DNA from: Labia minor
Taxonomy: Eukaryota > Arthropoda > Insecta > Dermaptera > Spongiphoridae
Length of the DNA: 64,000 nucleotides
NCBI GenBank assembly: GCA_963082975.1
Contig: OY720344.1
Span: 64,446,546 to 64,510,545, forward strand
Direction: 5' to 3'
This document shows, piece after piece, positions 52,879 to 57,759 of this stretch. The notes under the pieces are model-generated. The model was not told the DNA's origin. It searched no databases and saw nothing but the letters and a program-made list of their open reading frames with translations. How positions within the stretch are numbered: the stretch's first letter is position 1; each line of letters begins with the position of its first letter. Position numbers and translations under genes: made by a program.

Positions 52879-53108
52879 AATTGTGTGTATGTATAATAAT
52901 TTTAGATAAACTTACTTTTCTTCAGGAACAGATCGTTCGTTATCTTCCATACACCAGACTTCGCGTACTTGTGTACCTTTTTCGCACACTTCATTTACTT
53001 CTGTAGTGATACCATTTAAAGATGCATTCAAGGCAAGACTTGCAGCTGCAGCGGCAGCGGCTGCTGCTGCAGCCTCTTGCATTTCCATTTCCTCAAGTTC
53101 CTTCGAGC
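7031..53108 (-). CDS. THSD7-like multi-TSP1 transmembrane protein, C-terminal half (14 exons)
   Basis: Type I membrane protein of the THSD7 family (vertebrate THSD7A/7B; adhesion and cytoskeletal signalling at the cell surface). Coding exons (minus strand): 53108-52916, 50690-50575, 21048-20821, 18376-18173, 17595-17355, 15687-15373, 13983-13839, 12791-12401, 11794-11646, 11285-11075, 10976-10797, 10530-10162, 9028-8938, 7115-7031. All junctions are AG/GT with compatible phases, giving 972 codons including stop after a 2-nt partial codon. About 13 TSP1 modules are visible, alternating WSxW-containing repeats (WSEW, WSSW, WSDW, WSHW, WSRW) with long-spacer repeats, followed by one transmembrane helix. 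Module order and local motifs such as CYDEQGRLVEP, SQYRWVTGGWS and CQRSDG match my recollection of human THSD7A. The upstream exons with signal peptide and first TSP1 repeats are not found up to 64,000. The family call is secure; the choice between 7A and 7B is not. Confidence 0.92.
7208..7253 (-). CDS. Alternative THSD7-like terminal exon (candidate)
   Basis: After GTGTCCGTAG the next bases also fit the phase left by the transmembrane exon: TG+G gives Trp, then GRYSRGGPGQYTNI and TGA. The pyrimidine tract is weaker than for 7031-7115. If used it would give a different short tail. Both may be used as alternative ends, or one may be spurious. A third frame is open across the same GC-rich stretch but does not fit the intron phase. 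Confidence 0.35.
8938..9028 (-). CDS. THSD7-like exon: transmembrane helix
   Basis: 91-nt exon, acceptor TATTTTTCAG, donor GTAAGT, phase 2 out. It encodes DDEVNVWMLAMIGIGCIFII and then FVAVSIYLM: a Trp at the outer boundary and about 21 hydrophobic residues. It aligns with the vertebrate LKTWVYGVAAG...SMIYLAC segment as recalled. The TG left at the end needs one base from the next exon; C there gives Cys, as in IYLAC. The ORF reading on into the intron is an artefact. Confidence 0.88.
10162..10530 (-). CDS. THSD7-like exon: juxtamembrane linker
   Basis: 369-nt exon, acceptor ATATTTTTAG, donor GTAAGATT. It encodes GCDSKPKPCASGYRP, an acidic run DEDDDDED, Gly/Ser/Ala-rich sequence with GGGKGGGC, then HHRKRDGHAKQR and DDEIQSRFYYP just before the membrane. 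Vertebrate THSD7A has an EGF-like Cys cluster here. This protein keeps only a few cysteines and has a low-complexity linker instead. The basic RKR is a possible protease site, which is inference only. Confidence 0.87.
10797..10976 (-). CDS. THSD7-like exon: last TSP1 repeat
   Basis: Acceptor TTTCAATTAG, donor GTATGC, phase 1 out. It encodes GYQTRSRAVLKAPAEGGEPC, then CFSGPCLTFDWTMGVDGSIQ and CQRSDGVIVVG. Human THSD7A, as recalled, has YKWMASAW...VWCQRSDGINVTGG at this position, so the C-terminal end of the TSP1 array is firmly placed. Confidence 0.9.
11075..11285 (-). CDS. THSD7-like exon: TSP1 WSRW module
   Basis: Acceptor AATTTACAG, donor GTAAAAG, phase 0 in and phase 1 out. It encodes GAWCGHGTISRNVTC (with an NVT sequon), then CYVPCRGDCQLSEWSRWSHC and HRNCNGPGLG. 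The WSRW motif followed by C...C...G fits the last WSxW repeat of the protein. Confidence 0.9.
11646..11794 (-). CDS. THSD7-like exon: TSP1 segment
   Basis: Acceptor TTTTTTTAATAG, donor GTAAGAA, phase 0 out. It encodes TQMSRYRMVVSQPSAQGRPC, then LVQTKPCPALPCYSWSRGDW and GPCDLH. It completes one TSP1 repeat and starts the long-spacer repeat that continues in the next exon. Confidence 0.9.
12401..12791 (-). CDS. THSD7-like exon: largest exon, three TSP1 parts
   Basis: 391-nt exon, acceptor GATGTTGTAG, donor GTATGC, phase 0 in and phase 1 out. It encodes ECDASRERQRTRAVL and NPPVRACPPLIEVQTC (completing a WSDW repeat), then CFSYTWKVTIWSSCLPLGG, CGEGVQTLAPFCQRSDGRTV (long-spacer TSP1), then CPVDCEVSSWSHWNKSECRC (next WSHW TSP1). 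A sequon (NVT) sits just before the CFSYTW motif. Confidence 0.92.
13839..13983 (-). CDS. THSD7-like exon: TSP1 CVLGPWSDW module
   Basis: Acceptor CGTATTTGCAG, donor GTATCG, ends phase 0. It encodes CMDTRRRVEVSDQLC (end of a repeat) and CHVACPGDCVLGPWSDWAPC, the start of a TSP1 with a WSDW motif. The codon split at its start makes Arg with the previous exon, restoring HKVRCMDT, which parallels vertebrate RKVRCMQ. Confidence 0.9.
14419..14455. repeat. (TA)n microsatellite
   Basis: Uninterrupted TA tract in an intron of the THSD7-like gene. Similar (TA)n tracts lie at about 10,548-10,571, 16,085-16,123, 29,018-29,041, 52,299-52,326 and 52,845-52,873. Confidence 0.85.
14467..14960 (+). mobile_element. 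Helitron family H copy H1
   Basis: 5' end CTGCACATTGCTCAGAATTT matches the other family H starts, except that the leading T of TC is G here. A GTCTG microsatellite and a core related to GAACCGATTTTTATGAAATTTC follow. The 3' limit is unclear; CTAG at 14,791-14,794 is one candidate. Family-specific internal sequence (AGGCTTATCT, ATTATCAAGG) continues to about 14,950. Confidence 0.5.
15373..15687 (-). CDS. THSD7-like exon: one complete TSP1 and start of the next
   Basis: 315-nt exon, acceptor TGATTTCAG, donor GTAAGT. It encodes LCGRESGLDEEPCMVTCPTD, then CLMGEWSSWGECSSICGPG with RxRKYLRQAENGGRPC (a whole WSxW TSP1 repeat), then CSQYRWVTGGWSECQLI and CGTGDQYHKV, which opens the following long-spacer repeat. 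Six-cysteine spacing is intact. It ends in phase 2, and the Arg codon is completed in exon 13983-13839. Confidence 0.92.
17355..17595 (-). CDS. THSD7-like exon: conserved CYDEQGRLVEP TSP1 segment
   Basis: Acceptor TTTTCCTTTCAG, donor GTAACG. It encodes ACPCGRYTARAHGPWSDCIV, then VCGAGSRTRRFGCYDEQGRL and VEP. This is the most diagnostic THSD7 stretch: human THSD7A, as recalled, has CPCDKYNAQ...WSDCI...CYDQNGRLVE at the same place. Base composition here is far more GC-rich than the surrounding introns, which is why long spurious ORFs appear in other frames. Confidence 0.92.
18173..18376 (-). CDS. THSD7-like exon: TSP1 module
   Basis: Acceptor TTTATCTGCAG, donor GTAAATC. It encodes VWCSRNHRSS, which finishes the preceding repeat, then PCFVHCKYPCVLSNWSPFG and CERACAMKTRTRQLIG, a WSxF-type TSP1 start. 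It joins the next exon in phase 1, with a Gly codon split across the junction. The pattern resembles the vertebrate WSKFSSCNGDC...RTRKRTLVGK segment as I recall it. Confidence 0.88.
18991..19417. repeat. Perfect 185-bp inverted repeat (foldback)
   Basis: Arms 18,991-19,175 and 19,233-19,417 are exact reverse complements as far as I could compare base by base, around a 57-nt spacer. An RNA from this region would form a long hairpin. The right arm continues into a family C repeat, and GATAGATCTTGA in the flank is the inverse of TCAAGATCTATC in the spacer, so the duplication probably arose within that element. Confidence 0.92.
19176..19905 (+). mobile_element. Helentron-like family C element
   Basis: GTCTGTGCGTG and a TGTA/TATG microsatellite (19,481-19,525), then the core as GAAATTTGGTACACCG, ATCAAAATTTCG and ACCGGAAGTGG, at the same spacing as families A and B. 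Both ends are blurred by the adjacent foldback and a Helitron end. ORFs across it are products of the AT-rich repeat. Confidence 0.45.
19908..19950 (-). mobile_element. Helitron family H 5' terminus (H2)
   Basis: The reverse strand begins TCTGCACATTGCTCAGAATT, the canonical 5'-TC start shared with copies at 27,386 and 55,081. Only the first 40 or so bases remain next to the family C element. Confidence 0.6.
20821..21048 (-). CDS. THSD7-like exon: TSP1 continuation and long-spacer TSP1 start
   Basis: Acceptor GTGTTTTTGCAG, donor GTAAAC. The encoded protein continues the WSEW repeat with IQSRRRVVLSWPAHGGRPCP, matching the RxRxV...NGGxxC pattern of TSP1, then opens a new repeat with HYLWGIGEWSDCQLP and ECGMGYRTR. 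The 2-nt start joins the phase-1 end of exon 50690-50575 as an Asp codon. Several ORFs on the opposite strand and in another frame here are shadows of this GC-rich coding exon. Confidence 0.9.
23661..24095 (-). mobile_element. Family B copy B1, 3' part, interrupted by B2
   Basis: Begins ATAAGTTGACC with the 3' hairpin GACCTGTGGCCAGGTC and subterminal repeat ACCGACCGACGG. It runs to AAATACTTTTT, where B2 is inserted; the continuation is at 24,735-24,832. There is an internal deletion before the junction. One of the two CRE octamers is mutated (TGGCGTCA). Confidence 0.75.
24096..24734 (+). mobile_element. Family B copy B2 (full length, nested in B1/B3)
   Basis: 5' ACCGACGACGATAG, GTCC/GTCA microsatellite at about 24,205-24,241, complete core, two TGACGTCA octamers, 3' subterminal repeat CGTCGGTCGGT, terminal hairpin GACCTGGCCACAGGTC and AACTTATT. 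It sits in the poly-T of an opposite-strand family B copy. Confidence 0.8.
24735..24832 (-). mobile_element. Family B copy B3, 5' end of the interrupted element
   Basis: CTGTTAAGAAAATGCATG to TGTCGGTCGAT: the 5' terminal 100 bases of the minus-oriented copy B1, displaced by insertion of B2. Confidence 0.75.
26306..26531. mobile_element. hAT-type MITE with 8-bp target duplication
   Basis: TIRs CAGGGATGAGCAACC and CAGGGGTGAGCAACC (right end, reverse complement). The direct repeat TTTTAATA flanks both sides (26,298-26,305 and 26,532-26,539). 226 bp with no ORF. The 8-bp duplication and CAGGG ends are diagnostic of hAT. Confidence 0.9.
27140..27386 (-). mobile_element. Short Helitron, both termini intact (H3)
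   Basis: On the minus strand it starts TCTGCACATTGCTCAG and ends with hairpin GAGCGCCGAAGGCGCTC, TGAGCAG and CTAG, with a second hairpin GGGGGCGGAGCCCCC just upstream. The next host base is T, as expected for insertion between A and T. 247 bp, nonautonomous. This is the best-preserved member of family H. Confidence 0.85.
27960..28330. other. Unassigned higher-complexity intronic block
   Basis: GC content rises, and open frames occur on both strands (97-98 codons at most). No domain, signal or splice arrangement tied to the THSD7-like gene was recognised. It could be a regulatory block or an old repeat. Confidence 0.3.
28806..28975 (-). pseudogene. LINE 3' fragment
   Basis: The minus strand has GCTCAGGATAGGGACAG and AATGTGGTT, matching the end of the LINE piece at 60,900-60,985, and encodes AQDRDSCRNVV. 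It finishes in GATAGATA-type sequence, the same 3' tail as the other copy. Only the last part of the element remains. Confidence 0.6.
30079..30700 (+). mobile_element. Helitron family H copy H4, split by a hAT MITE
   Basis: Starts TCTGTGCGTTGATAAGAATT and proceeds through ACATATCTTAACGTTTCATG, both close to copy H1. It is interrupted at 30,134-30,364 by a hAT MITE, then resumes with TGTCTGTAAG and core-related sequence up to about 30,700. The copy is degenerate. Confidence 0.5.
30134..30364. mobile_element. hAT-type MITE inserted in Helitron H4
   Basis: TIRs CAGGGGTCGGCAAAC and CAGGGGTCGGCAACC (right end, reverse complement). Flanking 8-mers ATATAAAG and ATATAAAT differ at one base. A second hAT-like end, CAGGGATGGGCACAC, at 30,185 indicates another inserted fragment. 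Confidence 0.8.
31167..31775 (+). mobile_element. Family B copy B4 (full length)
   Basis: From ACCGACCGACGATAG to hairpin CACAGGTC and AACTTATT. A short GTCC microsatellite, the complete core and two TGACGTCA octamers are present. There are a few substitutions in the core (ACCGTAAGTGG) and in the hairpin arm (GGACTTGGCC). Confidence 0.8.
32100..32470. other. CpG-rich intronic islet
   Basis: Contains CGCGAGCC, GCGCGAGG and CGCGCGCACGCGCACTG in an otherwise very AT-rich intron, followed by a C/A-rich run (CCACCCACCCAACC). No TSP1 coding is seen. The minus-strand ORF (86 codons) is not recognised. It may be an internal promoter or enhancer. Confidence 0.3.
33087..33183 (+). mobile_element. Family B copy B5, 5' end of an interrupted element
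   Basis: ACCGACCGACGATAG through GCATTTTCTTAACAGA. The element resumes at 33,864 after insertion of B6 in opposite orientation. Confidence 0.8.
33184..33863 (-). mobile_element. Family B copy B6 with expanded microsatellite
   Basis: Full minus-oriented copy from ATAAGTTGACC to CGTCGGTCGGT, inserted at the A-tract of B5/B7. Its GGACGGACAGAC array (about 33,668-33,747) is about 80 bp, much longer than in the other copies, and accounts for most of the extra length. Confidence 0.82.
33864..34391 (+). mobile_element. Family B copy B7, remainder of the element begun at B5
   Basis: AAAAAGTATTTTTAGCATG, microsatellite, core, paired TGACGTCA and hairpin GACCTGGCCACAGG, with the last stem bases altered (GGAACTTATT). 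Together with 33,087-33,183 it makes one plus-oriented element. Confidence 0.8.
34641..35081 (-). mobile_element. Family B-prime copy (diverged subfamily)
   Basis: 3' end hairpin GTGCTGTGGCCAGGCAC in place of GACCTGTGGCCAGGTC, a shorter body of about 440 bp, core with CCGGTTTACTGATA, and a standard 5' end CCTATCGTCGGTC. It also forms most of the outer part of the left arm of the inverted duplication. Confidence 0.65.
35222..35540 (-). pseudogene. Truncated mariner, left copy
   Basis: Outer TIR CGAGGGCAATTCCCAAAGTA starts next to TA. Minus-strand coding of a mariner C-terminus: KLVHRYDKCLNFF then DDYVEK and stop. The N-terminal and catalytic parts are absent. Confidence 0.75.
35550..36169 (+). 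mobile_element. Family B copy B9 (full length, spacer of the inverted duplication)
   Basis: ACCGACCGACGATAG to AGGTCAACTTATT, 620 bp, with core and both TGACGTCA octamers. The microsatellite is reduced to a few GTCC units. Confidence 0.82.
36200..36518 (+). pseudogene. Truncated mariner, right copy
   Basis: Mirror image of 35,222-35,540: plus-strand FYEEEISKLVHRYDKCLNFF, DDYLEK and stop, with the TIR at the outer end next to TA. It differs from the left copy by a few substitutions. Confidence 0.75.
36658..36945 (+). mobile_element. Family B-prime 5' half (right arm)
   Basis: GACCGACGATAGGAAGG through microsatellite, core and ACCGGAAGTGG. It mirrors 34,798-35,081 and lacks the 3' hairpin end. 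Confidence 0.65.
37785..38354 (+). mobile_element. Helentron-like family A copy A3
   Basis: TACTACCAGAGATAGTATTG start (5' hairpin arm partly lost), core AATGAAATTTGGTACACG and ATCAACTTTTG, then GCGAGATAGT and hairpin GAGTGGAGACACTC ending CCAG. The microsatellite is almost absent. Confidence 0.6.
39492..39680. mobile_element. Degenerate hAT-like MITE fragment
   Basis: CAGAGGTCGGCAATAC at the left resembles hAT MITE ends in this window; GGGCCGG and GGGCCAGCGGGC occur inside. No clean right TIR or target duplication was found. Confidence 0.4.
41580..42070. other. GC-rich intronic islet, possible alternative promoter or 5' exon
   Basis: C/T-rich then mixed sequence with CpGs (GCGCGTTGC, GGCGGCCCGCG). 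On the plus strand it ends AAAAT|GTAAGT, a good donor. No conserved protein domain is seen. It may be a first exon of a plus-strand noncoding RNA or a regulatory island of the THSD7-like gene. Confidence 0.3.
42953..42977. repeat. (AG)n microsatellite
   Basis: About 12 uninterrupted AG units. The only sizable GA tract in the window. Confidence 0.9.
43187..43821 (-). mobile_element. Family B copy B11 (full length, solitary)
   Basis: From ATAAGTTGACC with hairpin GACCTGTGGCCAGGTC to CGTCGGTCGGT, 635 bp. The GGAC microsatellite, core and both TGACGTCA octamers are intact. It is not nested, so it is the best single reference for family B boundaries. Confidence 0.85.
47690..48060. other. Complex noncoding islet with (TTG)n and a CRE octamer
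   Basis: (TTG)n at about 47,729-47,749, GACACGTGG (E-box), ACGTCATAAGAATGACGTCA (a full TGACGTCA plus a half site). No ORF. It stands out from flanking AT-rich intron and may be regulatory. Confidence 0.3.
50575..50690 (-). CDS. THSD7-like exon: TSP1 WSEW module
   Basis: 116-nt exon between GATTTGTAG and GTAAGTAACC. It encodes CAPLPKPDTIRPC, then CPVDCHMSPWSEWNSCPQQC: the end of one TSP1 repeat and the beginning of the next, with the WSEW motif usually C-mannosylated in TSP1 domains. It ends in phase 1. The only downstream exon that continues both frame and domain is at 21048-20821, so the intron between them is about 29.5 kb. Confidence 0.88.
50893..50945 (-). repeat. Possible retroelement 3' end with (GAA)n tail
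   Basis: The minus strand reads GCCGACCCCACACCCCGTGG, then AATAAGGCTAAGAAGAAGAA. The pattern resembles the 3' ends of LINE or SINE copies that end in short repeats; only about 50 bases are present. Confidence 0.3.
52332..52842. mobile_element. TIR element set inside an (AT)n microsatellite
   Basis: Ends share AATGTACCAGTAGTTGACAC as inverted repeats (left 52,338-52,357; right, reverse complement, 52,816-52,835, with one base differing at the outer edge). About 510 bp, flanked by (AT)n on both sides. An internal CACCAGTAGCTGACAC at about 52,499 and two copies of GGTGATATGAT suggest internal duplication. Superfamily not assigned. Confidence 0.65.
52916..53108 (-). CDS. THSD7-like exon: acidic/poly-Ala linker and TSP1 segment
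   Basis: First exon of the gene visible in the window. It starts after TTTTATTACAG with a 2-nt partial codon and ends phase 2 before GTAAGT. It encodes SKELEEMEMQE, then eleven consecutive alanines, SLALNASLNG (an N-glycosylation sequon NAS), and VCEKGTQVREVWCMEDNER, which is the CxxGxQxRxxxC signature of a long-spacer TSP1 repeat. The poly-Ala run is coded by mixed GCN codons, so it is not a pure trinucleotide expansion. It sits where human THSD7A has a variable insert between the W motif and the second Cys group. The codon split at the exon end is completed as Asn by the next exon. Confidence 0.85.
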
Positions 53109-54412
53109 CTGTAATAAAAAATAGCAAAAATAAAATTTAATATTTCTATATAATGTAACATGTCAAATTTTTTATGTGTAAAAAAACTACTTATTTAAAC
53201 TTTTATCCGTCAATTAATATAATCAATTGAGAGGAAATATTTTAATTATTTATCAGTGAGATATTTGAATAAAACAAAAATATTGAAAAATTTTAATTTA
53301 AAATAGTTCATATGAATGACAATTAATATTAATTGTTCAATTACTAATAAAATTTAGAAAAAATATTTGTTATCCTATCGAGTTACTAAATATAATTTCC
53401 ATTAGTTTTTACTATTATTTTTTTCCGATATCGTTTTTATCATTTTATATTTAAAAAATACGCTCACAAAAAACAACAATTTAACTTGATCTTTTATTAT
53501 TTGCAATTGTCCATTGCGATTGGCAATATCATCAATGAAATAATCCAATTACAATAATTTCCAAATTGGATTATGAATGGTCATTAAAAAGAACCACTCA
53601 AAATGGAACCACAAAACAAATTGATGCCTATTTAATAATTCTTTTGTTTTTATTTTTTTATTATTTTTTTTTTTTTTTTTTTGGAGGGGATTAGATGATC
53701 TATCTCTCTGTATAGATCCTAATGGTATCTGATAATAGATCAAAAATACTTCTCCCCACCTACGATTGAATAAATTGTCCCTTTGACAATAAGCCGTCAG
53801 TGCATATTTGATTTGTTATTTCATATTGTTTATATATTGGAACAGAGATTTCGATAACCGATTAATGTTGTTGCTATTTCAAAACATATTACAAACTAAT
53901 ACAACATTTTCAAAATAATTAAAGAAATTTTTATTTAGAGTCAGATTATTTATTATGATCAATGAGAAGGAAAAATAAAGTATTTTAATAATTTGAAAAT
54001 TGAGAAGGGTAGAAGTAATTAACTTGAATGGGAGAGAAGGATAATATAAATTTATTAGGATAGAATTGGAATTAAATGGAGGGGGTGTCTAATGGTAGTG
54101 GCATTCATAAGAATTTGGAAGGATACCAACTCAAATAAAAAATTGATTAATCTAATTATAATTGTTTTTTACCTTCAGAATATCTATACAATATTATCAT
54201 TATTATTTTGAGTATTTAAATCTAATAACATAACAAAATCTGGAGGAGGAAGAGTAATGTTTTGTTACCTTCGAGAATTTTTTCGTGAGTTACAATATTA
54301 TTATTATATATTATTATTATTTTCTAATATTCATATAAATTAAATTATTTAATTTATTCTATAAGTTCCCATTTTAATATTTTGATCATATTTATCTTAT
54401 TATATTATTTTT

Positions 54413-55000
54413 ACTATTTCGCCAGAGATAGTATTGCGATCAGAAAAATTTTCGATGTCGAGATTTTGATGTTTTTATACGTTTTCAAGGTCCCTGAGTC
54501 ATTTTCATTAAGGTTGAGAAAAATGTCTATCTATCTCTCTCTGTGTGTTTGTGAATATGTGTGTGGGCAGACACGATTACACAAAAACGGTTTGAGCTAG
54601 ATTAATTAAATTTAGTACACGAACATTATTTAAAATTCGTAGTTTTCTATCAACTTTTGAGAAATGTAGCTCATTCGGAAGAGGACCTTTACCTACCCCA
54701 CATTTTCTTTTTTCCTCTAAACTGACCGTTAAAATAAAGATATATATTTGATAGTTTTTCACTTGATTTAAAATTGTATAAAACTGCAATATATAGAATT
54801 TCAGTTTGATTGAATAACTGAAAATACCGGAATTAATATTTTAACACTGCAAATCACGCGCCTGCACGTGACGTGGTGCCATGAACAAAGAGCTCAACAC
54901 GCGGTGGTTTAATAAATATTATTTATTAATTTTAATTTATAATTTATGAATTAAAAAATTTAATTTAAATATAATATATGTTAATTAATTCAATTGTTTT
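54413..55000 (+). mobile_element. Helentron-like family A copy A4, 3' end missing
   Basis: ACTATTTCGCCAGAGATAG start, TCTCTC/TGTG tract, core with TTAAATTTAGTACACG and ATCAACTTTTG. Similarity ends near 55,000 before the 3' subterminal repeat and hairpin. Confidence 0.55.
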
Positions 55001-55080
55001 GAATTTTTATATACATTTTTTTAGAAATCAAAAGAATATCGATTGGAAATCTTATATATTTATAAAAAAAAAAGTTTATG

Positions 55081-55398
55081 TCTGCACATTGCTCAGAATT
55101 TAAAATTGTTTGCATTTCTTTACGTTTAATGACATCTAGAAAGCAAAAGTTATTTAGAATTTTCAATGTCTGAATGTTTGTTGTGATGCTATAGACTCAA
55201 AATTGGCTAAACCGATTACTATGAAATTACATCACAATATTCTTATAAATCTCTCTTTGAACATAGGCTATAAACTTAATCAATTATCCATTGAATAACA
55301 GAAGAAATTAATTTTTAATTTTGTTAATTCAAAGCCTCTGCGGACACTGTGAGCATGTCCAAGCAAGCTCGTCAATAAATATAAAAAAATAATTCTAG
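55081..55398 (+). mobile_element. Helitron family H copy H5
   Basis: Starts TCTGCACATTGCTCAGAATT. The core is related to GGCTAAACCGATTACTATG. It may end at CTAG (55,395-55,398) or earlier; no clean 3' hairpin. Confidence 0.5.
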
Positions 55399-55753
55399 AA
55401 ATTCCCACTAAAAATTAGAATATTTGATTTTGTTTAAATTTTAAACAACACATGTAATCAATTTTATGGACATAAAATATAAAATTTTGAAAATCAACTT
55501 GCTTTTAAATTTAGAAATATGAGTTAAATTATAATAGGTTAAAATTTGATTATTTAGTTATAATATAATTGCAACTTGGATGGGTAAATGAATTGGACTG
55601 TGGTAGGATCTATTTATAAGTTTGTTCTGATCTTAGGAGAATATCTATGTGGTTTAAGGCCAAAACTAAATTAAATTAAATTAAATCTAATCTTGTTAAG
55701 AACATTCAATATTTCTGTACATAATTTTTTTCGAAAATTGAAAGTTTATTATA

Positions 55754-55961
55754 AATAAGTTGACCTGTGGCCAGGTCCGAACCGACCGACGGTTTGAAAT
55801 AAATTAATTTCCAGCTACAGAAACAATTTCAAATAATTTTAATATATCTATTAATGTAATAAAAAACAGATAGGCATATTACATAAATATTTTTAATTTT
55901 ATAACATTTATAACGTCATGAATGGCTGGATGACGTCATATAATTTTAAATTAAGAAAAAA
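55754..55961 (-). mobile_element. Family B fragment (3' part)
   Basis: ATAAGTTGACC with complete 3' hairpin and subterminal repeat, internally deleted, ending in AAGAAAAA where the next copy is inserted. Confidence 0.75.
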
Positions 55962-56490
55962 ATAAGTTGACCTGTGGCCAGGTCCGAACCGACCGACGGT
56001 TTGAAGTAAATTAATTTCCAGCTACAGAAACAATTTCAAATAATTTTAATATATCTATTAATGTAATAAAAAACAGATATGGATACATAAATAATAAATA
56101 TAAACATTTTTAATTTTATTTTATTTATAATATATATGCAAGACCAGGCTGTGACGTCATGAATGGCTGGATGGCGTCATATAATTTTAAATCAAGAAAA
56201 AACTAATAAATATAATTTTCCCGAGGATAAAACCAATACAAATTGCATGATTTGTGGTGATATATAAAAAAATCTCCTCATGTGAAATTTGGTGTGAAAA
56301 TAACCCTTCCCTTCCTATCGTCGATCGCTAATACTACCACTTCCGGTTTCCGGATTTGCATCAAGAGTTGATCAATTCATCCCACTCATGCATTAAGTAA
56401 ATATACCAAATTTCATCAAAATCGGTTGAGCCGTTCAGGCTGTACACATCTATACGGACGGACAGACGGACGGACAGACATCATGCTAAA
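55962..56490 (-). mobile_element. Family B copy, minus, interrupted
   Basis: From ATAAGTTGACC through core to GGACGGACAGACATCATGC. It breaks into an opposite-strand copy at about 56,490; its 5' end continues at 56,863-56,959. Confidence 0.75.
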
Positions 56491-56862
56491 ATTAGCGATC
56501 GACGATAGGAAGGAAAGGGTTATTTTCACACCAAATTTCACATGAGGAGATTTTTTTATATATCACCACGAATCATGCACTTTGTATTGGTTTTATCCTC
56601 GGGAAAATCATATTTATTAGTTTTTTCTTGATTTAAAATTATATGACGTAATCCAGCCATTCATGACGTCACAGCCTGGTCTTGCATATATATTATAAAT
56701 AAATTAAAATTAAAAATGTTTATATTTTTTATTTATGTATCCATATCTATATTTTATTACATTAATAGATATATTAAAATTATTTGAAATTGTTTCTGTA
56801 GCTGGAAATTAATTTACTTCAAATCGTCGGTCGGTTCGGACCTGGCCACAGGTCAACTTATT
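56491..56862 (+). mobile_element. Family B copy, plus, 5' truncated, nested
   Basis: TTAGCGATCGACGATAGG to AGGTCAACTTATT. The 5' half is deleted. Its 3' end joins CTGTTAAG of the minus copy at the same site as B2 in B1/B3. Confidence 0.75.
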
Positions 56863-56959
56863 TCTGTTAAGAAAATGCATGATTCGTGGAGATATGTAAA
56901 AATCTCCACATGTGAAATTTGGTGTGAAAACAATACCTCCCTTACTATCGTCGGTCGGT
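56863..56959 (-). mobile_element. Family B 5' end of the interrupted minus copy
   Basis: CTGTTAAGAAAATGCATG to CGTCGGTCGGT, completing the element begun at 55,962. Confidence 0.75.
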
Positions 56960-56994
56960 AAAAATTGGTTATATATTTAAGGTTGAAATTATTG

Positions 56995-57601
56995 TTCGCT
57001 AGCCACTACTTTTCCCCATCTTTCTGACAATTGACCAATTGCATCGCGAAAAAAGTATGGCTCTTTAGACGCTATCCATGAATCAATCCAATGTTTTAAC
57101 CTCGTAGTAATTAGAGAATTACTGTTTCATTGACCGAAAGAGATGGTAATCTGAAGGAGCAATATCTGAGCTAGATGACGGATGAGGTACATTTGATCGT
57201 TTCTAAGTACGTTTTACCGGGCGCTGCATTATGTGCCTTACCATTATCATGTTTCAAAATAACTTTGTCATGTCTATCGGCATATTGCGGTATTTTGGAC
57301 GTTTTTCTTGCAAAGTTTACTCAAACGTATCCCCGATTCGGTAGACCCTTGTGATCGTTTGTGATAGATCTAATTCTTCGTCTTCAAACTTTGATGACCT
57401 TCAGGGTCGTTCTTCGTTTTCCAAGACAAAATTTCCACTATTAAACCTTGTAAACCATTTCTGACACATTCTTTCAGATAAAACATGCTCAGAATAATAT
57501 TACATTAAAATACGATGACTTTCATCGACGTTTTTCTTCAAGTGGAGGTAATGAAGTAAGACTTTCCGTAATAACAGCTTATTGGGTTCAAAAGTTGACA
57601 T
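56995..57601 (-). pseudogene. mariner-like transposase pseudogene, nearly full length
   Basis: Minus strand from ATG at 57,601: MSTFEPNKLLLRKVLLHYLH then KKNVDESHRIL, a typical mariner N-terminal helix-turn-helix start. After several stops and frameshifts, the C-terminal AIGQLSERWGKVVASEQ is clear at about 57,050-57,000. No intact catalytic triad could be followed. It abuts the family B cluster. Confidence 0.75.
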
Positions 57602-57759
57602 TTTTGAAACTTTGTTGTTTATACTAGAGCCAAATGACAGATACTGAACAAGAAAACCTACTGATGACACTTCAAAATGAGTGTTGCCAGATCAAACAAT
57701 TGAATAATGAATTAGTAGTGAGATCTATTGTCTGAAACGAACCTACATATGAATATACA

